This document shows positions 43,920 to 53,299 of a DNA stretch of 64,000 nt, in pieces. This stretch comes from Chryseobacterium gleum. Lineage in GTDB: Bacteria; Bacteroidota; Bacteroidia; Flavobacteriales; Weeksellaceae. Where the stretch lies: assembly GCF_900636535.1 (NCBI RefSeq), contig NZ_LR134289.1, forward strand, positions 2,604,001 through 2,668,000. The letters are read 5' to 3'. The notes below the pieces were generated by a model. The model did not search any database. It saw only the letters and a list, made by a program, of their open reading frames with translations, and was not told the DNA's origin. Each line of letters begins with the position of its first letter. Positions within the stretch are counted from its first letter, which is position 1. The position numbers and the translations under genes are program-made.

Positions 43920-44798
43920 ATGCGTACCGTACTTATAGAACCAACTGAAAACCCAAAAGTGATGAAATTTGTAGCAGACTACAATCTCATCCCGGGTTCT
44001 TTAGAGCTGGACAGAAATTCAGATATATCAGAAATTCCATTGGCACAGGAACTTTTCAATTATCCGTTTGTGGAAAGAATTTTCATCACAGCTAACTTTG
44101 TTGCTGTGGCAAAGCAGGATACTGTGGAGTGGGAACATGTTGCTGAAAGTCTGAAAAACGTAATTGAAGATGAATTACTGGCTAACCCGAGAATCTATCT
44201 TCAGAAGAAAAAAGAAATGTATCAGATTTATGCTGAAATGACTCCGAACCCGAATGTAATGAAGTTTGTTTCAAGCAAATTACTGATGGAGGGTTTTGTG
44301 GAAGTAAAATCGAAAGACGCTGCAGAAGAAGTTCCTTTGGCTCAGGCTATTTTTAAAGAATTTGATTTTGCAACGGAAGTTTTCATTTCTGATAACTTTG
44401 TAGCCGTTACCAGAGATAATTCTGTGGAATGGCATCAGGTAATGATGACTGTCCGTGCTCTTATTGCTGAATATCTTCAAAACGGAGGTGAGATTTCAAA
44501 AATAGAACCTCAGAAACATGAAAACCCTGTTGAAAAAATTATCAACAGAGATTATACTGAAGATGAACAGAAAATCTCTGATATCTTAAATGAATATGTA
44601 GCTCCTGCCGTAGAAAATGATGGTGGAAAGATTTCCCTGATGGAATATGATCAGGAGAATAAAACGGCAAAAATGCTTCTGCAAGGTGCGTGTTCAGGAT
44701 GCCCAAGTTCTACAGCTACTTTGAAAAACGGAATTGAAAATATTCTAAAACAATTCGTTCCGGACTTAGTAGAAAAAGTAGAAGCCGTAAACGGATAA
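43920..44798 (+). CDS. NifU-family Fe-S scaffold with duplicated Nfu N-domain
   Basis: A 292-residue iron-sulfur cluster carrier. Two Nfu N-terminal domains are arranged in tandem (residues about 1-88, TENPKVMKF; about 98-190, TPNPNVMKF). They are followed by a linker and the NifU C-terminal domain (about 210-292) with the cluster-binding CSGCPSS motif. It probably delivers 4Fe-4S clusters to apo-proteins. It lies 12 bp before the flavin reductase gene and in the same run as hemH. Confidence 0.92.
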   Translation: MRTVLIEPTENPKVMKFVADYNLIPGSLELDRNSDISEIPLAQELFNYPFVERIFITANFVAVAKQDTVEWEHVAESLKNVIEDELLANPRIYLQKKKEMYQIYAEMTPNPNVMKFVSSKLLMEGFVEVKSKDAAEEVPLAQAIFKEFDFATEVFISDNFVAVTRDNSVEWHQVMMTVRALIAEYLQNGGEISKIEPQKHENPVEKIINRDYTEDEQKISDILNEYVAPAVENDGGKISLMEYDQENKTAKMLLQGACSGCPSSTATLKNGIENILKQFVPDLVEKVEAVNG

Positions 44799-44810
44799 AA
44801 CAGTTAAAAA

Positions 44811-45338
44811 ATGCCTGCCGGAAAGAAAATTGTTATCATTATAGGAAGTGCTTCTGAAAATTCCAGCAATCTGAAACTGATGGAACAGGTACTGAAAAAA
44901 GCGGGTCATGCGGATTTCAAAATCTATGATGATCTTTCTGTTCTTCCGCATTTTGATACTGCATTAACAGATAACAATACTCCTGAAGAAGTTCTTAAGA
45001 TCAGAGAAGCTATTAAAGATTCAGCTGGAGTCATATTTTCCACACCGGAATATATTTTCAGTATTCCTGGAAGATTAAAAAATCTGTTGGAGTGGTGTGT
45101 TTCCACAACAGTTTTTTCTGATAAACCGACAGCAGTCATTACAGCTTCCGCAAGCGGGGAAAAAGGACATGAGGAGTTGTTATTGATTTTAAAAACTCTG
45201 GGTGCAGTAACAGATGATAAACATCAGGTATTGATAAAAGGGATAAAAGGCAAATTTGACAGCAATGGCTTACTGGAAAGTAATACCTTTGCTAAAGTAG
45301 CAGAATTAGTAACAGATTTTACAACGTCTGTTTCATAA
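44811..45338 (+). CDS. NADPH-dependent FMN reductase-like protein
   Basis: A 175-residue flavodoxin-fold protein. The FMN phosphate loop is IIGSASENSSNLKL near residue 10. The second FMN loop is FSTPEYIFSIPGRLKNLLEW (about 75-94), the family's PEYN-like signature. It probably reduces flavins, quinones or chromate/azo compounds with NAD(P)H. Lying between nfu and hemH, it may support Fe-S or heme metabolism, for example by reducing iron (inference). Confidence 0.88.
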   Translation: MPAGKKIVIIIGSASENSSNLKLMEQVLKKAGHADFKIYDDLSVLPHFDTALTDNNTPEEVLKIREAIKDSAGVIFSTPEYIFSIPGRLKNLLEWCVSTTVFSDKPTAVITASASGEKGHEELLLILKTLGAVTDDKHQVLIKGIKGKFDSNGLLESNTFAKVAELVTDFTTSVS

Positions 45339-45353
45339 TTAAAAATTAGAATA

Positions 45354-46382
45354 TTGAATAAGAAAGGAATTTTACTGGTCAACCTCGGATCACCGAGATC
45401 AACTTCTGTAAACGACGTAAAGGAATATCTTGATGAATTTTTGATGGACGAAAGAGTGATTGATTATCGCTGGATCTTCCGTGCGTTGCTTGTACAGGGA
45501 ATTATCCTGAAAACAAGACCTGCAAAATCTGCAGAAGCCTATAAAACGGTTTGGACGGATCAAGGTTCACCACTGATTGTTATTACTGAACAGATTCAGA
45601 AAAAACTGCAAAAGGTAGTAGATGTTCCGGTGGAAATCGGGATGAGATATGCAGAACCAAGCATTGAAACCGGTATTCAGAAACTGGTGGATCAGGGAAT
45701 CACTGAAATTGTTCTTTTTCCTCTATATCCTCAATATGCGATGAGTACAACTGAGACTGTAATTGAAAAAGCTGAAGAAGTAAGGAAAAAGAAGTTTCCA
45801 CAGGTGAAGATCAATTATATTCAGCCTTTCTACAACAGGGATATTTACATCAATTGCCTTGCAGAAAGTATTAAAGAGAAGCTTCCAGAAAATTTCGATG
45901 CTCTTCAGTTCTCTTATCACGGTGTTCCGGAAAGACATATTTATAAGACAGATCCTACCAGGACCTGTAACCTTAATGACTGTTGTTCTAGGGAAGACAA
46001 TCCAAGTCATCAGTTCTGCTACCGTCACCAATGTTATAAAACGACACAGCTTGTCATCGATAAACTGAATTTGCCTAAAGAAAAAACCATTGTTTCTTTC
46101 CAGTCAAGGTTAGGAAAAGACAAGTGGATTGAGCCTTATACAGACGAAACACTTGAGAATCTTGGTAAAAAAGGAATAAAAAATCTGGCTATTGTATGCC
46201 CGGCTTTCGTTTCTGACTGTCTTGAAACACTGGAAGAAATTTCCGTAGAAGGTAAAGAACAGTTCCTGCATGGAGGCGGAGAAAATTTCCATTATATCCC
46301 ATGTCTGAATGATGAAGACCGCTGGATTGAAGTGGTAAAAATCCTTTGCGAAGAAAAGCTTAACGATTTCTATCTGGTTTAA
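45354..46382 (+). CDS. hemH: Ferrochelatase, TTG start
   Basis: A 342-residue enzyme inserting Fe2+ into protoporphyrin IX, the last step of classical heme synthesis. N-terminal GILLVNLGSPRSTSVNDV, then FSYHGVPERHIYKTDP with the catalytic His, SFQSRLGKDKWIEPYTDETL and LAIVCPAFVSDCLETLEEIS with the conserved metal-side Glu. Cys residues in NLNDCCSRED and CYRHQCYK are worth noting as a possible cluster or disulfide site. The frame opens with TTG (NKKGILLVN follows) 15 bp after the preceding stop, and there is no ATG nearby in frame. Confidence 0.94.
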   Translation: MNKKGILLVNLGSPRSTSVNDVKEYLDEFLMDERVIDYRWIFRALLVQGIILKTRPAKSAEAYKTVWTDQGSPLIVITEQIQKKLQKVVDVPVEIGMRYAEPSIETGIQKLVDQGITEIVLFPLYPQYAMSTTETVIEKAEEVRKKKFPQVKINYIQPFYNRDIYINCLAESIKEKLPENFDALQFSYHGVPERHIYKTDPTRTCNLNDCCSREDNPSHQFCYRHQCYKTTQLVIDKLNLPKEKTIVSFQSRLGKDKWIEPYTDETLENLGKKGIKNLAIVCPAFVSDCLETLEEISVEGKEQFLHGGGENFHYIPCLNDEDRWIEVVKILCEEKLNDFYLV

Positions 46383-46400
46383 TTTATACGTTTAAAATAT

Positions 46401-46437
46401 ACAAAAGGCCGCAAGTTAGTTCTTGCGGCCTTTTTGT
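46401..46437. terminator. Bidirectional terminator between hemH and the M4 protease
   Basis: AAAAGGCCGCAAG (46403-46415) and CTTGCGGCCTTTT (46422-46434) form a perfect 13-bp stem with a 6-nt loop. A/T tracts flank both sides. Confidence 0.9.
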
Positions 46438-46463
46438 TGAATATATTAAAAATTTATTTGGTG

Positions 46464-48422
46464 TTACTTTTTAATCAGGTTTCCTGCTTTCTGCCCATTT
46501 ACGGTTACAATGTAAACTCCCGGAAGAATGTTGGAAGGTAACTGGATGTTAAGTTTATTCACTCCGTCAGTGATTTCAACTTTTTCAGAAATTTCTTTTT
46601 TACCCGTAAGGCTTACCAACTCTACAATTCCTTTTCCTGCTTTACCTTCAAAGTTTACAGTGAATCTGTCAGTTGCCGGATTCGGGCTGATGGTATAAGC
46701 TGAAATAGTTGAAGTTGATGCTACCAAGCCTGCAGGAGAAGTTCCACCTCCTACACCTACTGCATTCCATGCATTGGTAACCTGTGTCACCTCATTGCTT
46801 CCGGCACCGTATAGATCTGCTGCTGCCTGAAGAGAGTAAGTTCTGGCATTGGCATAATTGGATGACGAAGTCAGATAAGTTGTCAATGTTCTGTAAGCGA
46901 TAGCGCCTGCTTTATCCAGTCCGATTCCGGAAACATTATAAGCAAAACCATTATCATTAGTTCCTGAGCCTCCTGTTACCAAAAGATAATACCAGAAGTT
47001 CAGTACTCCGGAGTTAGTGTGTACTCCACAATAGTCATTGGTAGTTTGCCCCGGTACAGCACATCCTGTAGTAGTAGCATCTTTCCAGTATTTCCCTTTA
47101 TAAGTATCCGGCTGGCTGTAAGCATTTGGATTGGACATATCTCTGATCACATAACTGAAGTCTTCTCCCAGGGTCCAGCTTGCCTGCGTAGGTCTTGCCC
47201 AACGCTCTATAGAGTTCCCGAAGATATCTGAGAAACCTTCATTTAAAGCTCCTGATTCTCTCTGATAAGCAAGATTAGCTGTTTTAGAAGTTAAACCGTG
47301 TGTAATTTCATGACCACACACATCTATGGCTGTTAAAGGTTTTCCGCCGTTTGTAGTAGAGCTTCCGTCACCATAAGTCATTCTGGAACCATCCCAAAAT
47401 GCATTAAAATAGTTGGTAGAATAATGCACATAAGATTTAATAGCAAAGTTATTATTATCAATACTCTTACGCCCGTATTTTGTATAATAATAATCCACTG
47501 TCATCTCTGCTCCCCAATGAGCATCTGTAGCGTATTGATCTTTATTGGTATTAACATTATTCCAGTTATTGTCTGTATCTGTAAAGTCTACAGCAGAAGC
47601 ATAGCTGGTTCCTTTTTTCAGGTTGTATGTTTCCACAGCTGTTCCGGCATTTCTTCCTGTTTCTCTCAAGCGGTAGCTTCCGTTATATGAGTCTGTGGTT
47701 ATATTACGGGTTCCACTATATGCTGTAACGGCTGTTCCCGGAGCATTTACTTCGTGAATAATCGCATCTACACCTAGTATCTTCCCATTTTTAGCATCTA
47801 CAAAAACATTTTGTCTGCTTAATGGTTTTTCAGCATAAATATCAAATTTATAAGCCAGCCTTAAATCATTCAGCTTGTCATCATCAGGATCTGAATAATA
47901 CACTAACTCACCTTTAGGAGCATAGCTTGCATTAGGGTCTCCGGTTTCTTTTTTAAGAAAATCTTCCTCTTCTTTGTTTTTCCACTTATAGGATTCCGCT
48001 CCTACAAACGATAAAGCATTCTGTAAAGCAATATTTTCAGAAATATTGGCTTTCTTCTCAAGTCCTTTAGGCACATTAAGAATCCACTTTCCTGATTGTC
48101 CTACAATTTTACCGTTTTTTGTCTGTACCGCCATCATTCCGTATTCTACAGGAATATCATTGACGGTTTGCTGGAATCTTTGAGTTTCGAAACCTAATGC
48201 ATCCTTTTCCAGGCCTAGTTTGCGGGCTTGTGCGGGAGACAGTCTCTGAGATGCTTCGTCAAATAAAACAGGGCTTCCCTGGAATGCCGGCGCATTTTTG
48301 TCAAATCTCATAAATTCGGCATGTAAGCCACTTTTACCCGGAATTAATTTTGATGGTGTGTTTTGTCCAAAAACAAAAGAGCAGGCAGCAACGCTAGCCA
48401 CTAAGATAAATTTCGTTTTCAT
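46464..48422 (-). CDS. M4-family (thermolysin-type) metalloprotease with T9SS sorting domain
   Basis: A 652-residue secreted zinc protease. Signal peptide MKTKFILVASVAACSFVFGQ, FTP/PepSY-type propeptide (about 30-215), then the catalytic domain. It has HEITH (His-His zinc ligands and Glu), the downstream ligand in ESGALNEGFSDIFGNSIE, and GVHTNSGVLNFWYYLLV, where a catalytic His is expected. A T9SS type A sorting domain ends the protein (ISPNPATDRFTVNF, GVYIVTVNG). The start at 48422 gives the signal peptide. An in-frame extension to 48485 does not. It has its own promoter region. Confidence 0.94.
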   Translation of the reverse strand: MKTKFILVASVAACSFVFGQNTPSKLIPGKSGLHAEFMRFDKNAPAFQGSPVLFDEASQRLSPAQARKLGLEKDALGFETQRFQQTVNDIPVEYGMMAVQTKNGKIVGQSGKWILNVPKGLEKKANISENIALQNALSFVGAESYKWKNKEEEDFLKKETGDPNASYAPKGELVYYSDPDDDKLNDLRLAYKFDIYAEKPLSRQNVFVDAKNGKILGVDAIIHEVNAPGTAVTAYSGTRNITTDSYNGSYRLRETGRNAGTAVETYNLKKGTSYASAVDFTDTDNNWNNVNTNKDQYATDAHWGAEMTVDYYYTKYGRKSIDNNNFAIKSYVHYSTNYFNAFWDGSRMTYGDGSSTTNGGKPLTAIDVCGHEITHGLTSKTANLAYQRESGALNEGFSDIFGNSIERWARPTQASWTLGEDFSYVIRDMSNPNAYSQPDTYKGKYWKDATTTGCAVPGQTTNDYCGVHTNSGVLNFWYYLLVTGGSGTNDNGFAYNVSGIGLDKAGAIAYRTLTTYLTSSSNYANARTYSLQAAADLYGAGSNEVTQVTNAWNAVGVGGGTSPAGLVASTSTISAYTISPNPATDRFTVNFEGKAGKGIVELVSLTGKKEISEKVEITDGVNKLNIQLPSNILPGVYIVTVNGQKAGNLIKK

Positions 48423-48778
48423 ATTAATAATGGTTGATTGTGATGACGAATTTATAAACTTTTCGCAATAAAACAATAAAAACAATGAATAAAATTCAAT
48501 TGATATTATAAATCAATAAACAAAACACAATGATGATTTTAAAACAAAGAAAATTATTTAAATATAATTTTTCAGTAATATAAATTTTATATTAAAATAT
48601 TTAATTAAAATCAAAATTTTGTGAATTATTTTTTTTCACTATGCTGTGCATTATAATTAAAAAAATTAAGTCCTGAGCCGAATTTTAAGAGATTAATTCT
48701 TTTAATATGGACAAAAAACAAGGACCATCTCAAGAGATAGTCCCGTTTGTATGTAATTTTATAAGTAATGTAAGATCA
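48423..48778. other. AT-rich spacer upstream of the M4 protease
   Basis: 356 bp between the M4 protease start and the DUF5103 gene stop. It is extremely AT-rich. I see no coding frame, repeat or clear promoter box, although it should carry the protease promoter and the DUF5103 gene terminator. Confidence 0.4.
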
Positions 48779-49999
48779 CTAACGCTTATTCGCAACCGGA
48801 GTTCTGAATTCTCCATATCCCATAAGTCCATCGTAATTTCTTCCGAAAGGTGCATAGTACAGAAATGCCTGATAAAGGTTTTCCGTTTGCCAGAAATTAC
48901 CATTCACTTCTCCAAAGTTCAATGGGCCGTTTGCTTCTTTCGTTGCAAGTACATAATTATAGAAACCTTGTTTCAGAAATATTTTAGCAACATACTGCTT
49001 AGTGGCAGAATCATACTGCATTTGGTTCTCCTTTGTTGGCTTATAATTATTAAATCCCCCCAAAACATAAATCTCTTTGTCTACAGGATCAGAATCCAGA
49101 TAAAAGTGTACCCATGAATAATCAGCTTCTCTTTCTGCATCTCTTTCTCTTCCCAGGTCATTTCTTCTGTAATACCATGCACCATTGACGTCAGGCTGAT
49201 ATTGGTAATTCAGGGGAAAAGCCCATACAGGATGAAGATAAGTCTGGTTGACATCATCTTTTATTTCCGTGGCACGCACCATATCTGCTGCCATATTCAT
49301 ATTTTTATTATCAAAATAATAAAACTCATTGTCTCCCGGAAAAACGAGGTTCATCTGCTGGAAAAGTATCTGATTTCCTAAAACACTGCTCGGCTTAAGA
49401 TTGGAAATCACCATATTCGGGTTGTTATTCTGCATCACATTCATCGTGATTGAATTGACATTGGAAGAGATATCTCCTCCTTTCGGAGAAACGTTCACTT
49501 CCACCCTCTGGTTAACGTTCGGATTTTTTGCATCTGCAAATCTTGAAATATTTAATCCCACAGAAGTTACATCTTCCACCAGATAAAACCTTTTTTTGAA
49601 AAGAGGCTGATCAGCTGAATCTTTATAAACAATCAGCTCATAATTCCCTGAAACTTTCAGCTGGATTTTATCATTCGGAAAAACCAGTTTATAATGAGTA
49701 TAAGCCTGCAATGTATTGAAAGAATACTGAAACTGGTCCAGAAGTGCATTCATACTTCCGGTAGCAAATTCTGTAAAAAACAGATTATCTTCATTCCAGT
49801 TTCTGTCATAATGTTTGAATGTATACCGGTAGATCTGACTGCTGTTGGTAAGATCATCAAAACCAAGAACCAATTGTTCTCCTATCTTAATGACAGGAGT
49901 TTCGTCATTGGTCTGAGGATTGAACAGCTGGATACTTTGGATATTTTGCCCAAAAACCAATCCGCTCAAAGAAAGTAAGAGTATTCGCAAAGTTTTCAT
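48779..49999 (-). CDS. DUF5103 domain-containing protein
   Basis: A 406-residue exported protein. Signal peptide MKTLRILLLSLSGLVFGQ. The DUF5103 type I domain with IQLFNPQTNDETPVI and LVLGFDDL occupies the N-terminal 120 residues. A long C-terminal region includes a carbohydrate-binding-like segment (VHFYLDSDPVDKEIYVLGG). DUF5103 proteins are found in Bacteroidota and their function is unknown to me. It is divergent from the MBL-fold hydrolase gene with 70 bp between. Confidence 0.85.
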   Translation of the reverse strand: MKTLRILLLSLSGLVFGQNIQSIQLFNPQTNDETPVIKIGEQLVLGFDDLTNSSQIYRYTFKHYDRNWNEDNLFFTEFATGSMNALLDQFQYSFNTLQAYTHYKLVFPNDKIQLKVSGNYELIVYKDSADQPLFKKRFYLVEDVTSVGLNISRFADAKNPNVNQRVEVNVSPKGGDISSNVNSITMNVMQNNNPNMVISNLKPSSVLGNQILFQQMNLVFPGDNEFYYFDNKNMNMAADMVRATEIKDDVNQTYLHPVWAFPLNYQYQPDVNGAWYYRRNDLGRERDAEREADYSWVHFYLDSDPVDKEIYVLGGFNNYKPTKENQMQYDSATKQYVAKIFLKQGFYNYVLATKEANGPLNFGEVNGNFWQTENLYQAFLYYAPFGRNYDGLMGYGEFRTPVANKR

Positions 50000-50043
50000 T
50001 ATGACGAAGATAGCGAAAAATAGCCATTTTCTTAATAATATCG

Positions 50044-50051
50044 TATTTTTG
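50044..50051 (+). promoter_or_regulatory. -7 box for the MBL-fold hydrolase
   Basis: TATTTTTG, 18 bp before ATG 50070. It falls inside a longer in-frame ORF, which argues against any start further upstream. Confidence 0.45.
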
Positions 50052-50069
50052 AATAAAAAATATTCAGAT

Positions 50070-50708
50070 ATGCTTCAGATTCAAGGTTTCGTTTTCAATT
50101 TTGCCAGCGAAAATACTTACATCATCTATAACGAAAATAAAAATGCCTGGTTAATAGATCCGGGAAATATGAATGCTCAGGAAACTCAGGCTATTGATAA
50201 TTTCATTACTGAGAAAGGACTGAAGATTCAGAAAATTCTTTTGACACATGCTCATATTGACCATGTCTTCGGGCTGCAATGGGCTTTTGACACTTTTAAA
50301 GTTCCTGTGAATATGCATCAGGAAGACCAGGAAGTACTGGACATGCTTCAGGCAAGCGGTGTGAGATTTGGAATGAAGATAGATCCTGTAAAAGTAGAGA
50401 TCGAATATATTAAAGAAGGAGAAGAGCTGGATCTGGATGGAGAAAAGTTTAAAATTTATCATGTTCCGGGACATTCTCCCGGAAGCGTGGTATATCATAA
50501 CGAAAATCAAAAATTCATGATTTCAGGGGATGTGCTTTTTGAAGGCAGCATAGGAAGAACAGATCTGTATAAAGGAAATTATGATCAGTTGATTGAAGGA
50601 ATCAGAACGAAACTTTTTATTTTAGATAATGATACCCAGGTTTTTTCAGGACATGGAAATCCTACTTCAATCGGCTTTGAGAAACAGTATAATCCGTTTT
50701 TGAAGTAA
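50070..50708 (+). CDS. MBL-fold metallo-hydrolase (glyoxalase II-like)
   Basis: A 212-residue cytosolic metallo-beta-lactamase-fold hydrolase. The metal motif is THAHIDHVFG (HxHxDH), with further ligands in HVPGHSPGSVVYH and ISGDVLFEGSIGRTD, and a final His in FSGHGNPTSIG. This set matches the YcbL/glyoxalase II-like group, which often hydrolyses thioesters. The substrate is unconfirmed. The start at 50070 (MLQIQGFVFNF) follows a -7 box and matches the family N-terminus. An upstream extension to 49920 would run into the neighbouring gene. Confidence 0.9.
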   Translation: MLQIQGFVFNFASENTYIIYNENKNAWLIDPGNMNAQETQAIDNFITEKGLKIQKILLTHAHIDHVFGLQWAFDTFKVPVNMHQEDQEVLDMLQASGVRFGMKIDPVKVEIEYIKEGEELDLDGEKFKIYHVPGHSPGSVVYHNENQKFMISGDVLFEGSIGRTDLYKGNYDQLIEGIRTKLFILDNDTQVFSGHGNPTSIGFEKQYNPFLK

Positions 50709-50785
50709 GAGAGTCGGAGAATTTTAGGGTTTGAGAGTTATAAATGTTTTGAATCAAACTTAGGCTGATAACTTATATAAAAAAT

Positions 50786-50816
50786 ACAAAACCGTCAGAA
50801 ATTCCGACGGTTTTGT
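50786..50816. terminator. Bidirectional terminator
   Basis: ACAAAACCGTC (50786-50796) and GACGGTTTTGT (50806-50816) form a perfect 11-bp stem with a 9-nt loop. It is shared by the hydrolase gene and the converging TonB receptor gene. Confidence 0.85.
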
Positions 50817-50835
50817 TGTTATAAAGAAACAGATT

Positions 50836-53277
50836 TTAGAAATCCAAAGTGATTGATGCTCTGGCAGCAGCCCCCATAATAGGTCTGGCCATGATGATTC
50901 CATCCCCGTTTGGCGATCCTGCTCTCGGATCTCCTTCTGTAATACCAATGGTGTTGAAAATATTGGTACCATCCACTGCAAAACGTATTTTCCCTAACTG
51001 ATAAGACATTCCTGCTCCAAATTCTGTGAAAGAAGGCAATGTCTGTACATTCTTCTCATCCTGGAAACGTTTTCCATAATAATTCATGCTTACATAAGCT
51101 CTCCATTCTTTTGTGATATTCACTGCCGGAGAAATATTGAAATAAAATTTCGGCATTCTTCTTACTACATTACCTTCCAGAACACTTCCTGCTTCAAGGT
51201 TTTTATATTTTGGACTTTGAATAGTTCCGTTGAAGGTAAGTTCTAAAATATTATTGAATAAGCGGGCATATCCTTCCACCTCAACTCCATAGTTTTGTGT
51301 ATTGGCAAAAGTGTTTTCAGATTTTCCATCAGAAAAGATATCGGTAAATGACAGATTCTTTAATGTAGAATAAAACGGAATCACTGCTACATCAAAAGTA
51401 CGCGAGTAATATTTGTATCCTACTTCCAGCTGGTTGGTTGTTACTGATTTTAAAGGTTTATCCGGTGTCGGGTTGGAAAAATAATTGTAATACGCTTCCT
51501 CATTCGGAGATCTGAAACCATTGGAAAAACGTGCATATACAGCATTCTCCCTGTTGATCTTATAATTGGCAGCCAATGTGAAAGAAACTTTATCTATATT
51601 ATAATTCCAGTAGGTATATTTATTTCCCAATACGCTCATATTATCATCCGCTGTAGTCGTGTTGAAACCATGAGTTCCATCAGTGGTTAACCCGGAGTTA
51701 TTTAAATTGGCAGTTGTTGTGTTGGCAAAATTTCCTTTATAATAGTCATGGCTGTAACGAAGCCCTCCATTCATACTTAAGGCATCGGTAATGTTATAGT
51801 CTAAGTTTACATAAAGGTCATTCAAACTTCCCTGAGTCTGTGTTCGTCTTTGTAAAAATGTCATATCCATCACTCCGTTGTAAGTCTTGGAGTATCCGTC
51901 ATCGGATGGGCTAAGAGATGGATTTACCAGATTCAAAAGCTCAGGTCTGTCTGTAGCTGTTGTCAGAATATTGCTCCAGTTCCAGTACTGCTGGGATTTC
52001 CAGTTGGATTTGTAAAAACCTGCTGTAACGTTTCCTTTATCGAATTTATAATTGAACTGCAGATCATTCACAAAATTATTCATCTGCTTATCAATCGCCC
52101 AGAATCCTAATTTTTGAACAAACTCAGGATTTACAACAGCTCCGTTGCTTACCAGAGAATATTGATAGTCACTCATCCCAAGTCCGCCGTCTTTTACCTG
52201 ATCTGTTGCATATTTAGAAGCCTGCTTCGGACCTCCTGCCGGAAAAATCCCGGTATAGTTCATATTGATATCCGTATATCTTGTCTTGTTTAAAACACTG
52301 AAATTCTTTCCAAGATCATATTTAAATTCAGCACCTACAACATCAACTTTCGGATGAATTCCGTCTTCAAGATTTCTGTTGAAAAATCCTCCTCCGGCCT
52401 GCGGAATATTCAGCTGGCTGATAGCTCTGTAGCTGTAGGTTCCATAGTTGGGATCAAAACCTTGAAATCCTTTCAGTTTATTTCCGTTTTGGATCAAAGG
52501 AATGGGAAGGAAGAATGTATTTCTGTCATCCAGTTTTTTGTAGTAAACTTTCACATATCCTTTATCAAAAACATATTTCAGATTCATTCTGATCTGCCCT
52601 CCGTTATTGGCTTTGAAGCCTGTTTTTCTGATACCGTCATCTGTTCTGTAAAAGCCACCGACATTGAAAAACAATTTATCCTGAACCAATGCTCCGCCTA
52701 CATTAACATCAGTACGCATTAATCCGTAGGTACTGGTTTCCAGCTTTGCCGTACCTCTGAAATCATTGGTTCCTTCTTTTGTAATAAAGTTGATCAGACC
52801 GCCGGGAGAATTGGTTGCAAAAATAGATCCTGAACCTCCTCTCAAAGCTTCCATACGGCTTACGGAATTATCTACACGGAAAAAATTATCCGCATTGGCA
52901 AACTGAAGTGCGCCGTCTTCAAAAACCGCAAGACCATCTTCCTGTACCTGTACAAATTCATAGGCTCCGGCAGAAGGAATACCTCTTGCAAAAAGGTTGT
53001 TACCTACTTCACCTCCAGAGGTTTCCACAGCAAATCCGGGAACTCTCTGCAATAAAGCAGCTGCACTGATCGGATTTTGCTTCTGAATTTCTTTGGAACT
53101 GAATGTGGAAATCGCTGTACTGGATTCTATTTTTTTCTTAGGATTTGAGTTTCCTGTGATGACAATCTGATCGATGGAGGAAACTTTTGCAGAATCCTGC
53201 GGTGTTTCCTGGGCATAAGCATTATTAAAATATAACGTAGCTGTTGCGGCGATTAAAAAGATTGATTTTTTTTTCAT
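50836..53277 (-). CDS. TonB-dependent outer-membrane receptor, trehalose locus
   Basis: An 813-residue receptor. Signal peptide MKKKSIFLIAATATLYFNNAYAQ-like (cleaved near 22), TonB-box region (IDQIVITGNS), plug domain (about 40-160; AAALLQRVPGFAVET, EALRGGSGSIFATNSPGGLI) and a 22-strand barrel to the C-terminal Phe. It lacks the N-terminal carboxypeptidase-like domain of SusC proteins and has no SusD partner. It is the last gene of an operon with trehalase (22 bp) and an MFS carrier, so it probably imports trehalose or a trehalose-containing compound (inference). The start at 53277 gives the signal peptide. An ORF extending to 53349 overlaps the trehalase gene. Confidence 0.92.
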   Translation of the reverse strand: MKKKSIFLIAATATLYFNNAYAQETPQDSAKVSSIDQIVITGNSNPKKKIESSTAISTFSSKEIQKQNPISAAALLQRVPGFAVETSGGEVGNNLFARGIPSAGAYEFVQVQEDGLAVFEDGALQFANADNFFRVDNSVSRMEALRGGSGSIFATNSPGGLINFITKEGTNDFRGTAKLETSTYGLMRTDVNVGGALVQDKLFFNVGGFYRTDDGIRKTGFKANNGGQIRMNLKYVFDKGYVKVYYKKLDDRNTFFLPIPLIQNGNKLKGFQGFDPNYGTYSYRAISQLNIPQAGGGFFNRNLEDGIHPKVDVVGAEFKYDLGKNFSVLNKTRYTDINMNYTGIFPAGGPKQASKYATDQVKDGGLGMSDYQYSLVSNGAVVNPEFVQKLGFWAIDKQMNNFVNDLQFNYKFDKGNVTAGFYKSNWKSQQYWNWSNILTTATDRPELLNLVNPSLSPSDDGYSKTYNGVMDMTFLQRRTQTQGSLNDLYVNLDYNITDALSMNGGLRYSHDYYKGNFANTTTANLNNSGLTTDGTHGFNTTTADDNMSVLGNKYTYWNYNIDKVSFTLAANYKINRENAVYARFSNGFRSPNEEAYYNYFSNPTPDKPLKSVTTNQLEVGYKYYSRTFDVAVIPFYSTLKNLSFTDIFSDGKSENTFANTQNYGVEVEGYARLFNNILELTFNGTIQSPKYKNLEAGSVLEGNVVRRMPKFYFNISPAVNITKEWRAYVSMNYYGKRFQDEKNVQTLPSFTEFGAGMSYQLGKIRFAVDGTNIFNTIGITEGDPRAGSPNGDGIIMARPIMGAAARASITLDF

Positions 53278-53299
53278 AGCCTTATTTTTATAGTTAGTT

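Noticed and set aside
48707..49117. 136-codon plus-strand ORF
   Set aside because: Mostly antisense to the DUF5103 gene, without a signal, domain or ribosome binding site.
49920..50069. N-terminal extension of the MBL-fold hydrolase
   Set aside because: It would overlap the divergent DUF5103 gene and contain the hydrolase promoter. The extra 50 residues do not match the fold.
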